64,000 nt of DNA from Rusavskia elegans. Taxonomy: Eukaryota; Ascomycota; Lecanoromycetes; Teloschistales; Teloschistaceae. A program made the translations under genes and the position numbers. Where the stretch lies: the NCBI GenBank assembly GCA_011316305.1, contig SAUG01000115.1, positions 124,001-188,000 on the forward strand. The letters run 5' to 3'. Shown here piece after piece: positions 23,186 to 34,753 of the stretch (positions are counted from its first letter, which is position 1; the number at the start of each line of letters is the position of its first letter). The notes under the pieces were generated by a model that saw nothing but the letters and a program-made list of their open reading frames with translations, was not told the origin of the DNA and did no database searches.

Positions 23186-23509
23186 CTTGCGGGTTGTATG
23201 GCTGCCAGTGTAGTTAAGCTCGTAGCTGACCGATGATAAGCATGTAACGAAACATAAAACAAGTCCTGCACCATAACGTACCTGGTGTTTTCGTAGTTGC
23301 GTGGGACTATCCAGAGTATCGATTGCGGTATTGGCGTGGGTGGAAGGATGTTGGAAGGAAAGTGATACGACTGAGGTAATCAGAAGGCAACAATAGTCCG
23401 TGCAGATGCATTCGGCATTCGAGTACTCGGTCTGGGTAAGATCGAGTTGTCGAATACTCAGCTTGGCAAGCGAAGAGGTCGATCGGTGAAAGAATTTCGA
23501 CGTGTGACT

Positions 23510-24076
23510 TCAAGGACGATGAATATCTTGGGTTTCTAACTTGCCTTTGTGAGAGTATCGATATGCTACTTGACGGGTGTCCCTTATTAGAGAGCAGAAT
23601 ACCGTGGTCTTGGGCTTTCCCACTACTCGTGCCCATCTACAACTACCTCCCCAGTCTTTTCCAGTGGTAACGAGCTGTACTCTGTACTCGGTGCAGAGGA
23701 GGCTGTTCTCAACCAGCCAACCGCGGGCTTTAGTTGACAGCCCTTTGAGCTCCAAGGCGAGCGCCAAATGAGCGCCACGGCTGTCATGATGGCCAGCTGT
23801 GGATATAATAATCTCCAGCTGGCTATGAATGAGGAGCCCCAAGTCGACGAGATCTTGTCGGTCTTTGCAAATCAGAAGGAATCTACTGATGCCTACTTTG
23901 TCATCCCGGTGAAAATCGGCGCGCTTTGACAATAGGTAGCTGAAGGTCTTTCCGGTGATCTTCTATTTATGACATTGCTGTTACTCGGCGGCTTGATGGC
24001 AAGGATTTCCGAGAAGGACACTTACGACGATCTCTTCTTGGGACGCTGTACCGTCTTGCTCGGCGACAGGTGCCAT
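23510..24076 (-). CDS. TFS-family small protein, copy D
   Basis: Two exons (24026-24076 and 23510-23962) joined in phase 0 across a 63-nt GTAAGT...ATAG intron give 167 residues. Exon 2 opens KITGKTFSYLLSKRADF, with the motif at the same offset as in copies A-C. A later block LKGLSTKARGWLVEN aligns with the W-x-x-E segment of the others. The splice donor and acceptor are good, making this the best supported intron of the family. The C-terminal 50 residues have no counterpart in copy C. There is no signal peptide and no known domain. Confidence 0.6.
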
Positions 24077-24474
24077 CTTTGATGTGTTTTGAATTGTAGG
24101 CCGGTGGCAACTGAGAATGAACGTTAGCATAGCATCGAAATATGGCAAAAAGACAACTTGCCGCCGGTGAGTGGTCGCGAGGTGTTCGGAAAGGCGGTAT
24201 GCTCAATGCGCAAGGACAAAGGATGAAGGAATCACGGGAATCGTCATGGAATAGACGTCAGAATTGACCAGGCTGGAAGGGCCGATCCACGAATCGTTCG
24301 ATTATGGGTGGCCAGGAAAAGAATGCTGCAAGTCTGGTAGCCAACGTGATGAGATAATCATACCTTCGTCTCGATCCTGCTTGTTCCTTTCATATACATT
24401 ACACACAATACATACATACATGCCGCTCTTCTCCATCCTGTTTCCTGGTGATATACTCACAATCTCGCACTTGG
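24077..24474. other. Short gap
   Basis: Promoter of TFS copy D and 3' flank of the alcohol oxidase gene; no gene is seen. Confidence 0.4.
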
Positions 24475-26816
24475 TCACCTCATCTCCTCCTTCAACCCCC
24501 TCGCCACCCCCCTACTGATCATATCACTAATCGCCATATTCGTTATCATCGGATTCACCCCACTCGCACTCGGAAAGACGCTCGCATCCGCCACATACAA
24601 ACCCTCAGCTCCCCATACTTCCCCTCTAGGATCCACCACCCCTTTCGTCTCGCTGGCTGCCATCCTACACGTCCCCATCTGATGGGCACTTCCCCAGCTC
24701 GTCTCAGGGTGCGGTAGTCCTCTCTTCCTCAAATTTGCAAGCCAGGCCTGGAAACTGGCATCGTTGATGCCCACGCTCTCTTTCGCGTCCGGATTGCGTG
24801 TGAAAACGGGTACGCCGTTCTGTGATACCATAATCTCCTCGGCTCCCATCACATACATCATCTTGCACATGCCCAGTATGCACTCCAGCGCGTGGCCTTT
24901 GTCAAACGCGCTAGGCGAATACCTGATCCTGCACCTCCCATCCACCGGATCGGGGTATACCTGTCCGGTATCCCGGTCGCGGACGACGGTACAGTGTGCG
25001 CACATGCGCGATAGTTTCGAAGCGAGCAGTTTGAAGTCGAGGCCGCCAGTCCAGGGCATAAAGGGGAGGACCCACGAGGGAATCATCGTCATGGCATTGA
25101 TCTTGGCCCCGTGGCCTTTGGTGTCTTGGTTAGAGAATTCGTCGCATATGGTGGTGAGGATGCCGCCTTCCCAAGGTCGGATCTCTTGGGGGAAAACTCC
25201 AGCGACAAGGCTTGCTGGCAGGGCAGATTAGTATACACGACAAGGGGTTGGGTGCGGTTTGGCAATGAGGTTGCACTTACCTGGGTGACAGTGTAGGTTT
25301 CGACCGATCTGTGGATTCGTGAGGTCGCTGCGAAGCAAGAGCAATGGACTATGCAGGGTTCCGCACGAGACGATGACACGTTTTGCTTTGATCAAGACCT
25401 TTCGCTTAGTCTTATTTGAACCACTAACACCTCCAGTCTCATCCCTCGAGGTCCAAGTGCCTTCCACCCCCGTCGTGATTCTCCTTCCACTGGCAAAATC
25501 GAAAACTATCTTCTCGGCCTCGAAACCTTCCAAGAATTGAGCACCTGCATTCGCAGCATCCGGAAGCCATGACACTACCGGCCCCTGCTTCTCGGCCGCA
25601 CCACACCCAAGAGTACAGTATCCGCAGTAATGTTTGTTACCACCCGTGTTCTGGGGAACTTCTTTGGCGCTGAAGCCCAATTTCCTCGCGCCCTCGATCA
25701 GGACCCTATTGTTTTCATTGTGCTCGATGTACTTGGTGGATACGCCCATACGCTGGTATACGCGGTCGAGACAATCCTGGTACTCGGAAGAGGTGAAGAA
25801 TGAAAGGCCTTCGTCGGCCCATTCCTGGCGTACGAAACCCTGAGTCTGCAACGAAGCAGACCAATTGATCGTCCCTCCACCACCCCACGCCTGACCGGCA
25901 AGGAAGGCTACGCTGTTGTCATCCGAGGTATCGATACCACCATTGTGGAACAGATGTATGCCAGCGTCTGTCGAGGACATCGGTAGATGTTTTGCAGGAA
26001 AGTGGTATGCTCGGTCCGTGACAAGCACGCGGTGGCCGGCCTCTGCCAGATTCTTTGCGCACACTCCACCACCGCAGCCAGATCCAATGATGACCACATC
26101 GGTCTCAACCACCTCTTGGTCTTCTCCCGGTGGTATTTCCAAGAAGTTGTAATCGAACCCTTTCCCAGGCTTCCCATGGACTGGCGCTCGCGGAAAACCA
26201 AGTACAGGATTGATGGCGCTGCTCTGCTTGACCCAGGTGGCTATGCTGATGGCAGCGAAGGATTTGGCCATCTGACGTAATTGAGGGAAGTATGACCGGG
26301 ACCAACCCTGGAGGATTTGCTGTCGAATGTTTACGGGTTGGAGGCAGAAGGAGGTGGAGTAACCGGTCAAGAGATAACAACCGACACGGGTGCTGCACAT
26401 GTCAGTCTCATCGATTCGAGATAAGAAAGACTCGTGGGAACTTACTCCAGTGCAGACAGGACGACGCGGATACCTTTCAAGGCATCGTCTCTCATGTAGT
26501 CACCGAATGTTCTGTGTATCAAGTCCTTGAAGGCTGGAGTCGAGCTGGCCTTATCTCTCATGTACTTCTGCACTGCATCTGAGGTCGCGTCTGCTGGAAC
26601 GGCCTGTTGGATCTTCTGGATCGCGTTGTTATAATCGGGAAGCTGGACAATCAAGTCATCAATGGACTGCGTCGAAGGACCGGCAATGGCAGGTACAATG
26701 GTGTCGGCAATTGCCAAGAATGTAATCCATTGCGAAGGAGTGAGGACCTCCCCCACGGGTACCGGAGGCAACGGGGCGTCGAGGGGAGCGATCATGTCGA
26801 GCTCGGCACTGGTCAT
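24475..26816 (-). CDS. Long-chain fatty alcohol oxidase (GMC oxidoreductase)
   Basis: Three exons (26446-26816, 25281-26392, 24475-25214) join in phases 2 and 1 to give 740 residues, normal for fungal FAO. The N-terminal region before the FAD fold is the FAO-specific extension (LTPSQWITFLAIADTIVP). The FAD-binding motif is VVIIGSGCGGGVCAKNLAEAG. The central part has AWGGGGTINWSASLQTQ, the third exon starts with AGVFPQEIRPWEGGILTT, and the C-terminal GMC signature includes SAHQMGTCRM and VNPMITNMAISDM. The enzyme oxidises long-chain alcohols to aldehydes with release of H2O2, feeding alkane and fatty alcohol use, usually in microsomes or peroxisomes. No C-terminal SKL-type signal is present. 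An in-frame ATG 17 codons upstream is an alternative start. Confidence 0.93.
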
Positions 26817-29254
26817 GGTGACTGCTGATGGTTGGTAGGGCCAACTGTCAAAGGTGAAGACGGTCAAGCGGTGAGCTCAGGAAGCAACGGATGTCGAATT
26901 TAGGGTCGTCAAGGTAAGGTATGCACGACATGATGCATAAGACACCCTCGATGGAGTAGTGCTGAAGGAGTGCGGGGGCGCCACCCAGAGACCCACGGCG
27001 GCCCCAATCATGTCTTCGTTCGGCCTGCTTCATCACGCCGGGGTGGACAGGGTCCGGTCAGCTGCTAGGTTGGAAAATGTGGTGTGAAGTTCTGATTCAA
27101 AAGCTCTTCGCCGAGGGAAGAACTCTGCTTAGTTAGAGCAGCGGTGAGCCGAGGCATCAAGCCCGGGATGTAATCTCTGTTCACCGCCACACGCCACAAC
27201 TGGCTGCCCCTATTCCCTCTACAGAGTCAAGTCAGTAATGTTGTGAGTCATGATACATCATTTTACTGTAGAAAACCATAGTTGCTTCAGGACACCGGAG
27301 GTGACAACACGACGACAAAGCTGGTCAGACATTGTATACCTATCACAGCAGTGGCCTTCTACAATATTTCTGCCAAATATAGGCCGAAAAGATCCCTCGT
27401 TGTTGGTTGACTCACTACTATACCCCTAAAGTACCGACGGCTTTAGCAGCCTCGATCTCTTTTCTCGATACTTAGACCCGAGAAGCAACGCTGGTAAACC
27501 CAGAGATCTTACTGCAGACCGATCACAAGAGAGGGACCCAGAGAGCAGGATGGTCAGGCCCTCGAACATATCGTTTCATTAGTCTATTAGCTGGAGAAGT
27601 CACAGCGGTCTGTGTGATGGGCGCCGAGAAAGGGATCCCGGGTAACTCGCATGTAAGTGCCTGGCTAATCAAATTTAGATGGGAAGGCAGCAGAATGACA
27701 TTGAACGTAGAGCCGGCGGAGATGTAAAGGCCGAGTCGTCCCTGCCCGACTGGACAGTCGTGGTGACTGGGGATCTGAGAAGCTGTGGATCATTATCTGC
27801 TCTAATACAAATTGACAGGTGGTTAGGAGCAATTGCTGGAATTGGCGGTGAACAACTTTGGATGCTGTGGATTCGTCGTAACTGGGATGTAGGAACACGA
27901 TATCGTCCAGCTTGTTGCAAATGCACGGTTAAGGAGCTGTCTGTACAACATGGAAAACCCCAAGGCCGTCCGCAAAGTCCACCTGGGACATTCACCTGAA
28001 GTCTTGCTTGGCTAGATCCATAGCAATAGTGACGTTCGAGTACCATTGAGAAGCTGTCCCCACGATCGTAAGGATGCCAATGAGCGTCAGAAATTCTCCG
28101 GTGTCGAAGATCCAGAGTTTGCGTCTGTGCTCAATAGGGTTACGTGCAGGACTCCACAGCTGCAGGTGCGTAGATCAGGGTCGTCTCGAGCTTCCTGTCA
28201 CAATTTCAAATCAGCTTGCGATGTTCGAAGTTTCCATCTCGGAAGCTCGGAATGTGCTTTATGCCAGGTACGGGTCCTTGTGCTAGCTGGTTTTGTGGAC
28301 CTATGCGTCCATAGTGCATCCATCGGCCACGACCCTGTCGAATCAGATGGATAGACGTTGATTCTGCATTCCCATTATTGTGGGGATGATGTCTCACGGT
28401 ATGTGGGGCTTGCACCGCCCTCATGAAGAGCTGCATGGTGATCTGATATGGCGCCAGGGAGTGTAGACATCATCAAACATGCCTAGCCATCGTGGAATAC
28501 GGCGCGTATTGTACCGCAATGCGATACGGTGCAATGACTTGAAGGCTACCTCAAGTTGCTGCAGCTATACTTCGCGGAGTTGCATATGCTGACAAGCCTC
28601 CTCTGGAGGATACTCCATCAACTTGGTCGCTGGTATCGGGTCATCTGCAAGAAATAGCCCCAGCTTTCGGAGCGTCCAATGGCAAGCCAGATGACTCTCG
28701 AGGCTGGGCTTGGAGCACGCAGCTAGGTTCCGATGAACACCTCCTGAGTCAGATTGGCTGGGAATTTGGGCCTTTCGATAACCGGGGTGGTGGGTAGTCA
28801 TGTACTATGTACCCCATGTGCTGCACGACCAGGAGCAGCATTTCAAATATACGCTGTTAGAGAAGGACCCACCAAGGTGCATTTTCTGATGGAAGATTCG
28901 ATATGGATTTTTGTACTCGTGCAACTCGAAGCATCTGAGGATCTATGGAGAAATGGAGGTTAGCCAAAGCAACTGAAACCTTCCCGAGGACACATTCCAT
29001 TCTCTCTTGGGTCGCGCTCTATTGCAGATGCCCAGCCGTGCGGGTTTTTGCCAATGATATATGGCTCCCTGGTCTGGCATAGACAATTCTTCCTAGATGG
29101 GGTGGCATTCGTCTCTTTGTCAATCGCAGCGTTTTCCCACACACCGACGCCAATGTAGTCGTCAGCGCGAGGCTGATTCCATTTTGAAGCAACAGTGTAT
29201 ATTGTCCATTTGCCGCGCAGCACAAAGCCCAAGTTTTGAGGAACATTGTTCACA
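26817..29254. other. Large gap without a supported gene
   Basis: About 2.4 kb of GC-normal sequence. Several frames of 70-125 codons overlap on both strands and show no motif or consistent splicing. It includes the promoters of the alcohol oxidase and C2H2 genes. A long non-coding leader for the developmental regulator downstream is possible but not shown. Confidence 0.45.
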
Positions 29255-30718
29255 ATGCAGATTCTCACTCTTGATCCGCATTATTCCGATTCGTACTCCG
29301 AGTGCAGCTCGTCGAATTCGAGCTTCTCTAATGGGGTTCTTACTCCGGCATCATCGATTCAGTTTTCGGCGGCACCATCGCGGCGTCAGTCTATTGTTTC
29401 CGAAGGCCAATCATGCAACGAGAATGCCTTTGACCGGGTGCCGAACTACTCCAGCGATGGGACAATGACACCACTGAAGACGCCGCCCCCGTTCCGTCAA
29501 AGTTTTCACCCTGTGACTTATCCGTTGGGGACCCAAGGCTGTGATGCAGACTTCTCACCAATGGACTCCCAGCAACACCGAAGGTTTGAAGTCTCGTCGA
29601 TGCCCACTGGTACTCAGCTCCAAGACGCCTTCATACCTCATAGTCTCACTTTCGACGCATCTGGAGTATCTGGATTCGATGGCGACATCTATGATCAGAG
29701 CCAGCAGAATGAAGGCATCGAAAGGGGCCTGAGGCCTACGGAGAGGCCAGAGATGGACTGGTCGACGAATTTCAATCTCCAGACGTACTATCAGTCCGAG
29801 TCAGTACAGAACATCGCGACATTCGACTTTGACTCAGCGGGAAGACTCAATGTCAGCGACATCCATCATAGCCAGACGTCATCAAGCTTCACCGACTTCA
29901 GTCCATTCGATGAATTTTCAACAGCGGCAAATCTGCCTCAGACTATTGCGCCGCAACAGACAGTTGTGTACCCTCACGCATCCTATACACCGGGAGTCTC
30001 GAACTATCCACCACTACAATCTTCTACTCACAGCCCTGAAACAAAGTTGGAGGATAACGTTTGTAGTTCGCCAGCAGCTAGCACAATCGGCCTTTCCACT
30101 CCCAAAATTGAACTGGAAAGTCCCAAGAGAGGTGGACGTCGCGTCTTGAAGCATGAAGAGCTGGAGGACGATCTTGCGCACATACCGTTGAAAAGAACTT
30201 GGAGACGCAGAAGGTCTCGAGAACCGACCCCTCGGTGGAGAGCGAAGTGCAAATCTCGCAAAGTCGGTTCTATCACAGTGCACGATCCCGTGGAGGTGCC
30301 GCGCTCAACAACCAAACCGCACTTTTGCGAAGAATGCGAGATAAGGTTTGACCGGCCAGAACACTGTAAGCGGCACATGGCTTCAGAAACGCACAACAAA
30401 CGGCGCAGAGCGTTGGGCCTTACAGTCGAAGTGAAGGACACATTTAAATGCAAGGTACCAGGTTGCAGAATCAAGATTGATGGGGTAACGAGAAGAGACA
30501 ACCTCAAGCCCCATTACCAGAAGACGCACTTCTTCCCGAACCCGAAGAAAGACGGCACCGAGAACAGGAAACGGAATCTGTATGTCAGCAGCCAGTACGC
30601 AGATGAAGTCTTGGGCCTCGGCGAATGGGATCCCCGGACACCAGAAGGAAGAGCTGCGTTGAAGATTAACAAACTCCCGCGCATCGACCCATGCAACTAT
30701 GATGACATGCCAGAGTGA
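29255..30718 (+). CDS. C2H2 zinc-finger transcription factor, BrlA/FlbC-like
   Basis: A single-exon 487-residue protein starting MQILTLDPHYSDSYS. The N-terminal 330 residues are disordered and rich in S, T, P and Q, as in activation regions. A basic segment (KRTWRRRRSREPTPRWR) precedes two zinc fingers: CEECEIRFDRPEHCKRHM with a second histidine six residues on, and CKVPGCRIKIDGVTRRDNL ending HYQKTH. The tail with TPEGRAALKI resembles the end of BrlA, the conidiation regulator, and FlbC-like proteins. A role in development is therefore likely but not proven; the gene could be another C2H2 regulator of the same superfamily. Confidence 0.83.
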   Translation: MQILTLDPHYSDSYSECSSSNSSFSNGVLTPASSIQFSAAPSRRQSIVSEGQSCNENAFDRVPNYSSDGTMTPLKTPPPFRQSFHPVTYPLGTQGCDADFSPMDSQQHRRFEVSSMPTGTQLQDAFIPHSLTFDASGVSGFDGDIYDQSQQNEGIERGLRPTERPEMDWSTNFNLQTYYQSESVQNIATFDFDSAGRLNVSDIHHSQTSSSFTDFSPFDEFSTAANLPQTIAPQQTVVYPHASYTPGVSNYPPLQSSTHSPETKLEDNVCSSPAASTIGLSTPKIELESPKRGGRRVLKHEELEDDLAHIPLKRTWRRRRSREPTPRWRAKCKSRKVGSITVHDPVEVPRSTTKPHFCEECEIRFDRPEHCKRHMASETHNKRRRALGLTVEVKDTFKCKVPGCRIKIDGVTRRDNLKPHYQKTHFFPNPKKDGTENRKRNLYVSSQYADEVLGLGEWDPRTPEGRAALKINKLPRIDPCNYDDMPE

Positions 30719-30856
30719 TGAATGGATGTAAGAAGCACGATTGGATTGGATGAGAACACGATTGTCATGAGGTACCATCAGAGACGACGGATGTGAGAAT
30801 TTCGGATCACCCTGATATCACGCTAGGCTAATTCTGATGTATTGATATATCGACGG

Positions 30857-31565
30857 CTACTGCTTGTCTGTCTTCGCCTTCTTCCGCCAAAATAACATCT
30901 TTGCCTTTTGCCTGACTGATGTCCATGATCCTCGTCTTTTCATGCTCGCTGCCTCGCCTTCTCTGGAGGGCGAATCGACGCCCTGAGGATCCCCATTCGC
31001 AGTGGCATCAAGGTCGCCCGTTGGTTCCGAAAGCCCACTACCACTGCCGCGTGTTGCCATCGTCTGGTCCGTCGAGAGCTGGAAATTGACTTTCCGGACG
31101 AATGTGGGTGTCGCTACTGCTATCTTGGCCCGCCTGTCTTCGAGTCCAATGAACCGGGGATCTGATTCTGTCGGGCGAGATACCATGGGTGTTGATGCAG
31201 CGCCTCTGAATGTTGATGACGGACGTCCGCGGCCGCTATGATTTATGGGAGGAAGCTGTAGGTGGTTCGAGGTATCTATATCAACGTGTTAGCCATGAGG
31301 ACGTATGTAGATTGCTGTCTCAATCATGACCTTGAGCTTGCGGTTGGTCAGGCCTCAGACGAGTCAAACTCTTTGGCCTGGCTTGCCTAGGGATGCGGTT
31401 CAAGCCAAAGTACCGGGATAGCCGGGTTCGAAGGTTCGGTTGAGCGTCTGCAACAGGATGAACAGCGAGGGATGCTATGTTAGGATCGCCTGTCGCCGAC
31501 AGGTCTGGTGAGTGAGTGGTAGGTGTGTAGTTGGGGGTAAGTTGCTGAGGGTTGCGATCCTCCAT
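30857..31565 (-). CDS. Uncharacterised basic protein
   Basis: Two exons (31331-31565 and 30857-31275) join in phase 1 across a 55-nt intron (GTCATG...ATAG) to give 217 residues. No known domain is recognised. It is rich in R, S, P and T, has no signal peptide or membrane segment, and ends in a very basic tail (KMLFWRKKAKTDKQ). The donor GTCATG is weak, but the join gives one continuous frame. The gene converges with the C2H2 factor, 138 bp away. Confidence 0.55.
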
Positions 31566-32339
31566 CTCAACATATCAAAGATCCATTGTCGACGGATTAC
31601 GAGATAGTTGGAATCGCTTGACTGGCAGCTTTTACTCCAGGACTACCCCATGCAATTGACCAAGGTAGCGACCCCTCGATTGCTGCAAATCGCGAGATCA
31701 GTCAAGGCTTGGTAGACTCGACTGTGTCTCTGGAGAGATGCTAATCCGTTCCCGTTCCTCACTTGTTCAATTATGACGAGCACCGAGACCATGCAGGACC
31801 GCCCGTTCCCGCAGATAATCAAGCCTAAGCAAGTCCAACTCACCCAATAGTCCCCGCTTGCACCACGGACGTATCAAGATTCTTTTGACAGCGATCCAGA
31901 AGTCTGATCCAGCAAAGCCTTAAAAGGGCTGCAGATAATGCCTGAAGACTGCCGACTGCTCAAGATCGAGAAAAATCAAAGCAAAGTCCAATTATCCGCA
32001 AGAAATGAGCACAGCACCGGTTTGCTCACCAGTGACAAGGCGCAAAGACGACACAACAAGAAAAAAAAAAACATAGAAACAGGACTGCCTAGGCCGCTTG
32101 AAGATTGGCGAGAACAGATTTTGGGAAACACCAGTCGGGCAGCTCCGAAGATTGCTAGAAACGCAGTGACGATCTACCAACCTCCATGGTACCTTCCTCT
32201 GAAGGGGGTTTCAAGAAGCATGCAGCGTTTTGGAATCAGTCATGCTACTCCGGTCATACACTAAATCAGAAGTTAACTGGGAGCAATTCTGTCGGAGGAC
32301 CCGCCGTCGTGCAGAGCAGCTTCCTGGATAATCGGCTCT
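31566..32339. other. Gap without a supported gene
   Basis: Promoter of the gene at 31565 and the 3' flank of SWC5. A plus-strand 108-codon frame (31938-32264) shows no motif. Confidence 0.45.
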
Positions 32340-33387
32340 TCATTTCTTCTTAGAATTTTTCCGCTCCTCCTCCCTCTTCGCCTCCGACCTCCCCAAGAAG
32401 TCCATTCTCCCCATATACCCATCCTTCGCCTTTTCCGCCACGTCCAACTCATCTTTTAACCCCTGTTTGTCCACATGGGACGCCCAATCCAACTTCGACT
32501 TCTCGACCACATTCAACTTGGGTCCTTTGCTTTGGGTAGGTGCAAGTCCCTTGACGATGCCTTCTGGATTCGGCTCGAACATCGAAGGTCGCTTCTTCGG
32601 TCTTCGTAGAGGCTTGCCTCCTATAGGCGAGATGGGGCTTGCAGGTGCAGCCTGCGATTGGAGGTACAGGCGTGCTTCTGCAGAGGATTTGGGAACGGTC
32701 TTCTCCTCTGTGATCGTTTCTCCAGCGAAGACGTATGTACGCTTGATGACTATGCTATCTTCTGTCGGTGGCTGTGAAAGCATACTTTGGTCCCCTCCGT
32801 TGAGTCCCGTGGAACGATTGGGTAATAGTGCTTCTGACTGTAGACCATCCTTTGAAGGATCTTGTTCGTCGTTCTTGGTGCCGTTCGTATGCGGTGAGGA
32901 GAGAGTTTTCGAAGGAGCAGCAGCTGTGTTCAATTTCGCCCACAGCGCATCGACATCGACAGTCGCGCCTTCAGAGCTTGCTAATGGTTTCTTCTCTTGA
33001 TCCCTATATGCCCAAGGACATCAGACCACTCTGAATGACAAGACCTTAGCCTCTCTCTGGGACGGGCGCAACTTAGACTCACGCTGCTCGTCCCAACTTC
33101 CGCTCTCTAACGCGCATGCCTATGGCGCTCTCATCAAGGCCAGCCTCCTCTTTCGGGGCGGACTTGTCCTTCTTCCTTCGCTTCTTCTTGCCTTCGTTGA
33201 CCACACCCTCATCGCCTGAGTCCTCTACCGATCGTTTTCTGTGGCTTCTGGACTTTGCACCCTTGGTTCCTTCGGCTTCGGAAGCGGATGACTCGTCACC
33301 TGAGGAGGGCGACAGAGAGCCACCGAAGTCGCTGTCAGCGGCAGAGTCGTAGTCTTCATCTCCTGGAACGGGGACAGCGGGTGGCAT
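32340..33387 (-). CDS. SWC5: SWR1 complex subunit Swc5 (BCNT/CFDP1 family)
   Basis: Two exons (33083-33387 and 32340-33003) join in phase 2 (GTGAGT...ATAG) to give 322 residues. The N-terminal half is acidic (GDEDYDSAADSDFGG) then lysine-rich, and the first exon ends RVRERKLGRAA. The C-terminus carries the BCNT domain, KLDWASHVDKQGLKDELDVA followed by GYMGRMDFLGRSE, which is diagnostic. The protein is a nuclear subunit of the SWR1 chromatin remodeller that exchanges H2A for H2A.Z; the acidic part binds H2A-H2B and the BCNT domain drives ATPase-dependent exchange. It is divergent from the POA1 homologue over a 262-bp gap. Confidence 0.93.
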
Positions 33388-33649
33388 AATCAGAGGTATG
33401 GATGTTGGTATGACTATTGCATCGAAACTCAACGTATGTGGTATTGTAAATATCAACACACCAGATACGATTGGCTGGAGGGGGATCTCCGCCACAAAAA
33501 CCTCCGCCAAGCAAATCACGACTTCACGATCAACACATCGCCCCACAAGATGTAACGTCACATTGTGAAGAGAGCTACTGTTCTCTGTTGCCAGTACACT
33601 ATCCATAACATCCTTCCTACATCGCTGGTCTCTTTCAATCTTCTCCGCA
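33388..33649. promoter_or_regulatory. Shared divergent promoter SWC5 / POA1
   Basis: Only 262 bp separate the two divergent start codons, so both promoters must lie here or overlap the 5' UTRs. No specific factor site is claimed. Confidence 0.6.
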
Positions 33650-34603
33650 ATGACGCAAATCACAGAGCGCGTCGGCGATATCTTCGACTCCCCACCCAAC
33701 AGCATCCTCATTCGTACGCCTTCCCCACCCGCCTCTTTCACTCCCTCACTAACCTCTTCCACAGACGCCTGCAACACAAAAGGCTCCTGGGGCGCCGGCG
33801 TCGCTGCCGCCTTCAAAAAATACGTACACATCCCTCTTTCCCCCCATCCTCCAAAACACCTCAACTTACTCACCCCACAGTCACCCGCCGCATTCCACCA
33901 CCAAAGAACCCACTGCACCACGCCCTCCTCCCCTACAACCTCCCAGGCAATTCACCAAAAATCCCTCGTAGGCACATGCTTCCTCATCCCGCCCTTTCCC
34001 ATCATCAAAACCCAACCCGGCAAACCGTCCCCCCCGCCATCAAAACCAACACCGCAGCAAGAGGAGAAGAAATTCTGGATCGCGTGTTTGTTCACGAGTA
34101 GCGGGTATGGCAAGAATGTGGATACACCGAGTGCTATACTGCGCGCGACCGAAAGTGCGGTGGGGGATTTGGGGAGGCAGATTAGGGGAGGAAAAGAAGA
34201 GGGAGCCGAGATGGGGGAGTGTTATAGTGTGAGGATTAATAGTGGGCTTTTTGGTGTGCCGTGGGGGGATACGAAGAGGGTGTTGAGGAAGGGCGGAGTG
34301 GATATGGTTGTTGTGCGCCCGGATAGTCAGAAGGATGAGGTGGTTGAGAGCGATGGGGAAGGAGAGGTGGAAGTGGAGGAAGCTCAGCTAGAGAGCAATA
34401 GTGGCGTGCGGGGAGTGGATGGTGCGTCTGATAGCAAAGAAGAGAAGGTAGCTCAGGGGGGGAAACCGGGCGCGGAGAAGACTGACAAGGGGAACATGAC
34501 TCAGGGGCTGAAGAGGAAGAATGCCGAAGATGGTAGGGACGAGGAGAATCGTAAGAAGGGGGGAGGGAGGCAGACAAAGCTGAACTTTGGGAAGAGCAAA
34601 TAG
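33650..34603 (+). CDS. POA1: ADP-ribose 1''-phosphate phosphatase, macro domain
   Basis: Three exons (33650-33713, 33765-33823, 33881-34603) join to 281 residues. The joins give GDIFDSPPNSILIHACNTKG then SWGAGVAAAFKKYSPAAF, the ADP-ribose binding loop of Poa1-type macro domains, followed by VGTCFLIPP, WIACLFTSSGYGKNVDTP and SGLFGVPWGDT. The family removes the phosphate from ADP-ribose 1''-phosphate formed in tRNA splicing. After residue about 190 comes an acidic, disordered extension longer than in yeast Poa1, ending GGGRQTKLNFGKSK, which loosely resembles a PCNA-binding motif but lacks the paired aromatics. Confidence 0.9.
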   Translation: MTQITERVGDIFDSPPNSILIRTPSPPASFTPSLTSSTDACNTKGSWGAGVAAAFKKYVHIPLSPHPPKHLNLLTPQSPAAFHHQRTHCTTPSSPTTSQAIHQKSLVGTCFLIPPFPIIKTQPGKPSPPPSKPTPQQEEKKFWIACLFTSSGYGKNVDTPSAILRATESAVGDLGRQIRGGKEEGAEMGECYSVRINSGLFGVPWGDTKRVLRKGGVDMVVVRPDSQKDEVVESDGEGEVEVEEAQLESNSGVRGVDGASDSKEEKVAQGGKPGAEKTDKGNMTQGLKRKNAEDGRDEENRKKGGGRQTKLNFGKSK

Positions 34604-34753
34604 CAAGATCTGTTGTGGAATTCCGTTGGCATTGGTAGCAAGATACCCCCAAGGCGAATATTCACGCAAGGAGTTACAATGTCATAAACTTCATCACCTT
34701 TCCCATACCCCCTACCGTGAATGCCTGGTCCCCAACCGCCAACGCCCGCCAGC

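Noticed and set aside
27600..29254. Overlapping frames of 70-125 codons upstream of the C2H2 gene
   Set aside because: They lie on both strands, overlap each other, and show no motif or splice-consistent structure.
33079..33921. 280-codon minus-strand frame upstream of SWC5
   Set aside because: Only the part from 33387 downstream is Swc5. The rest is antisense to POA1 exons and lacks protein-like features.
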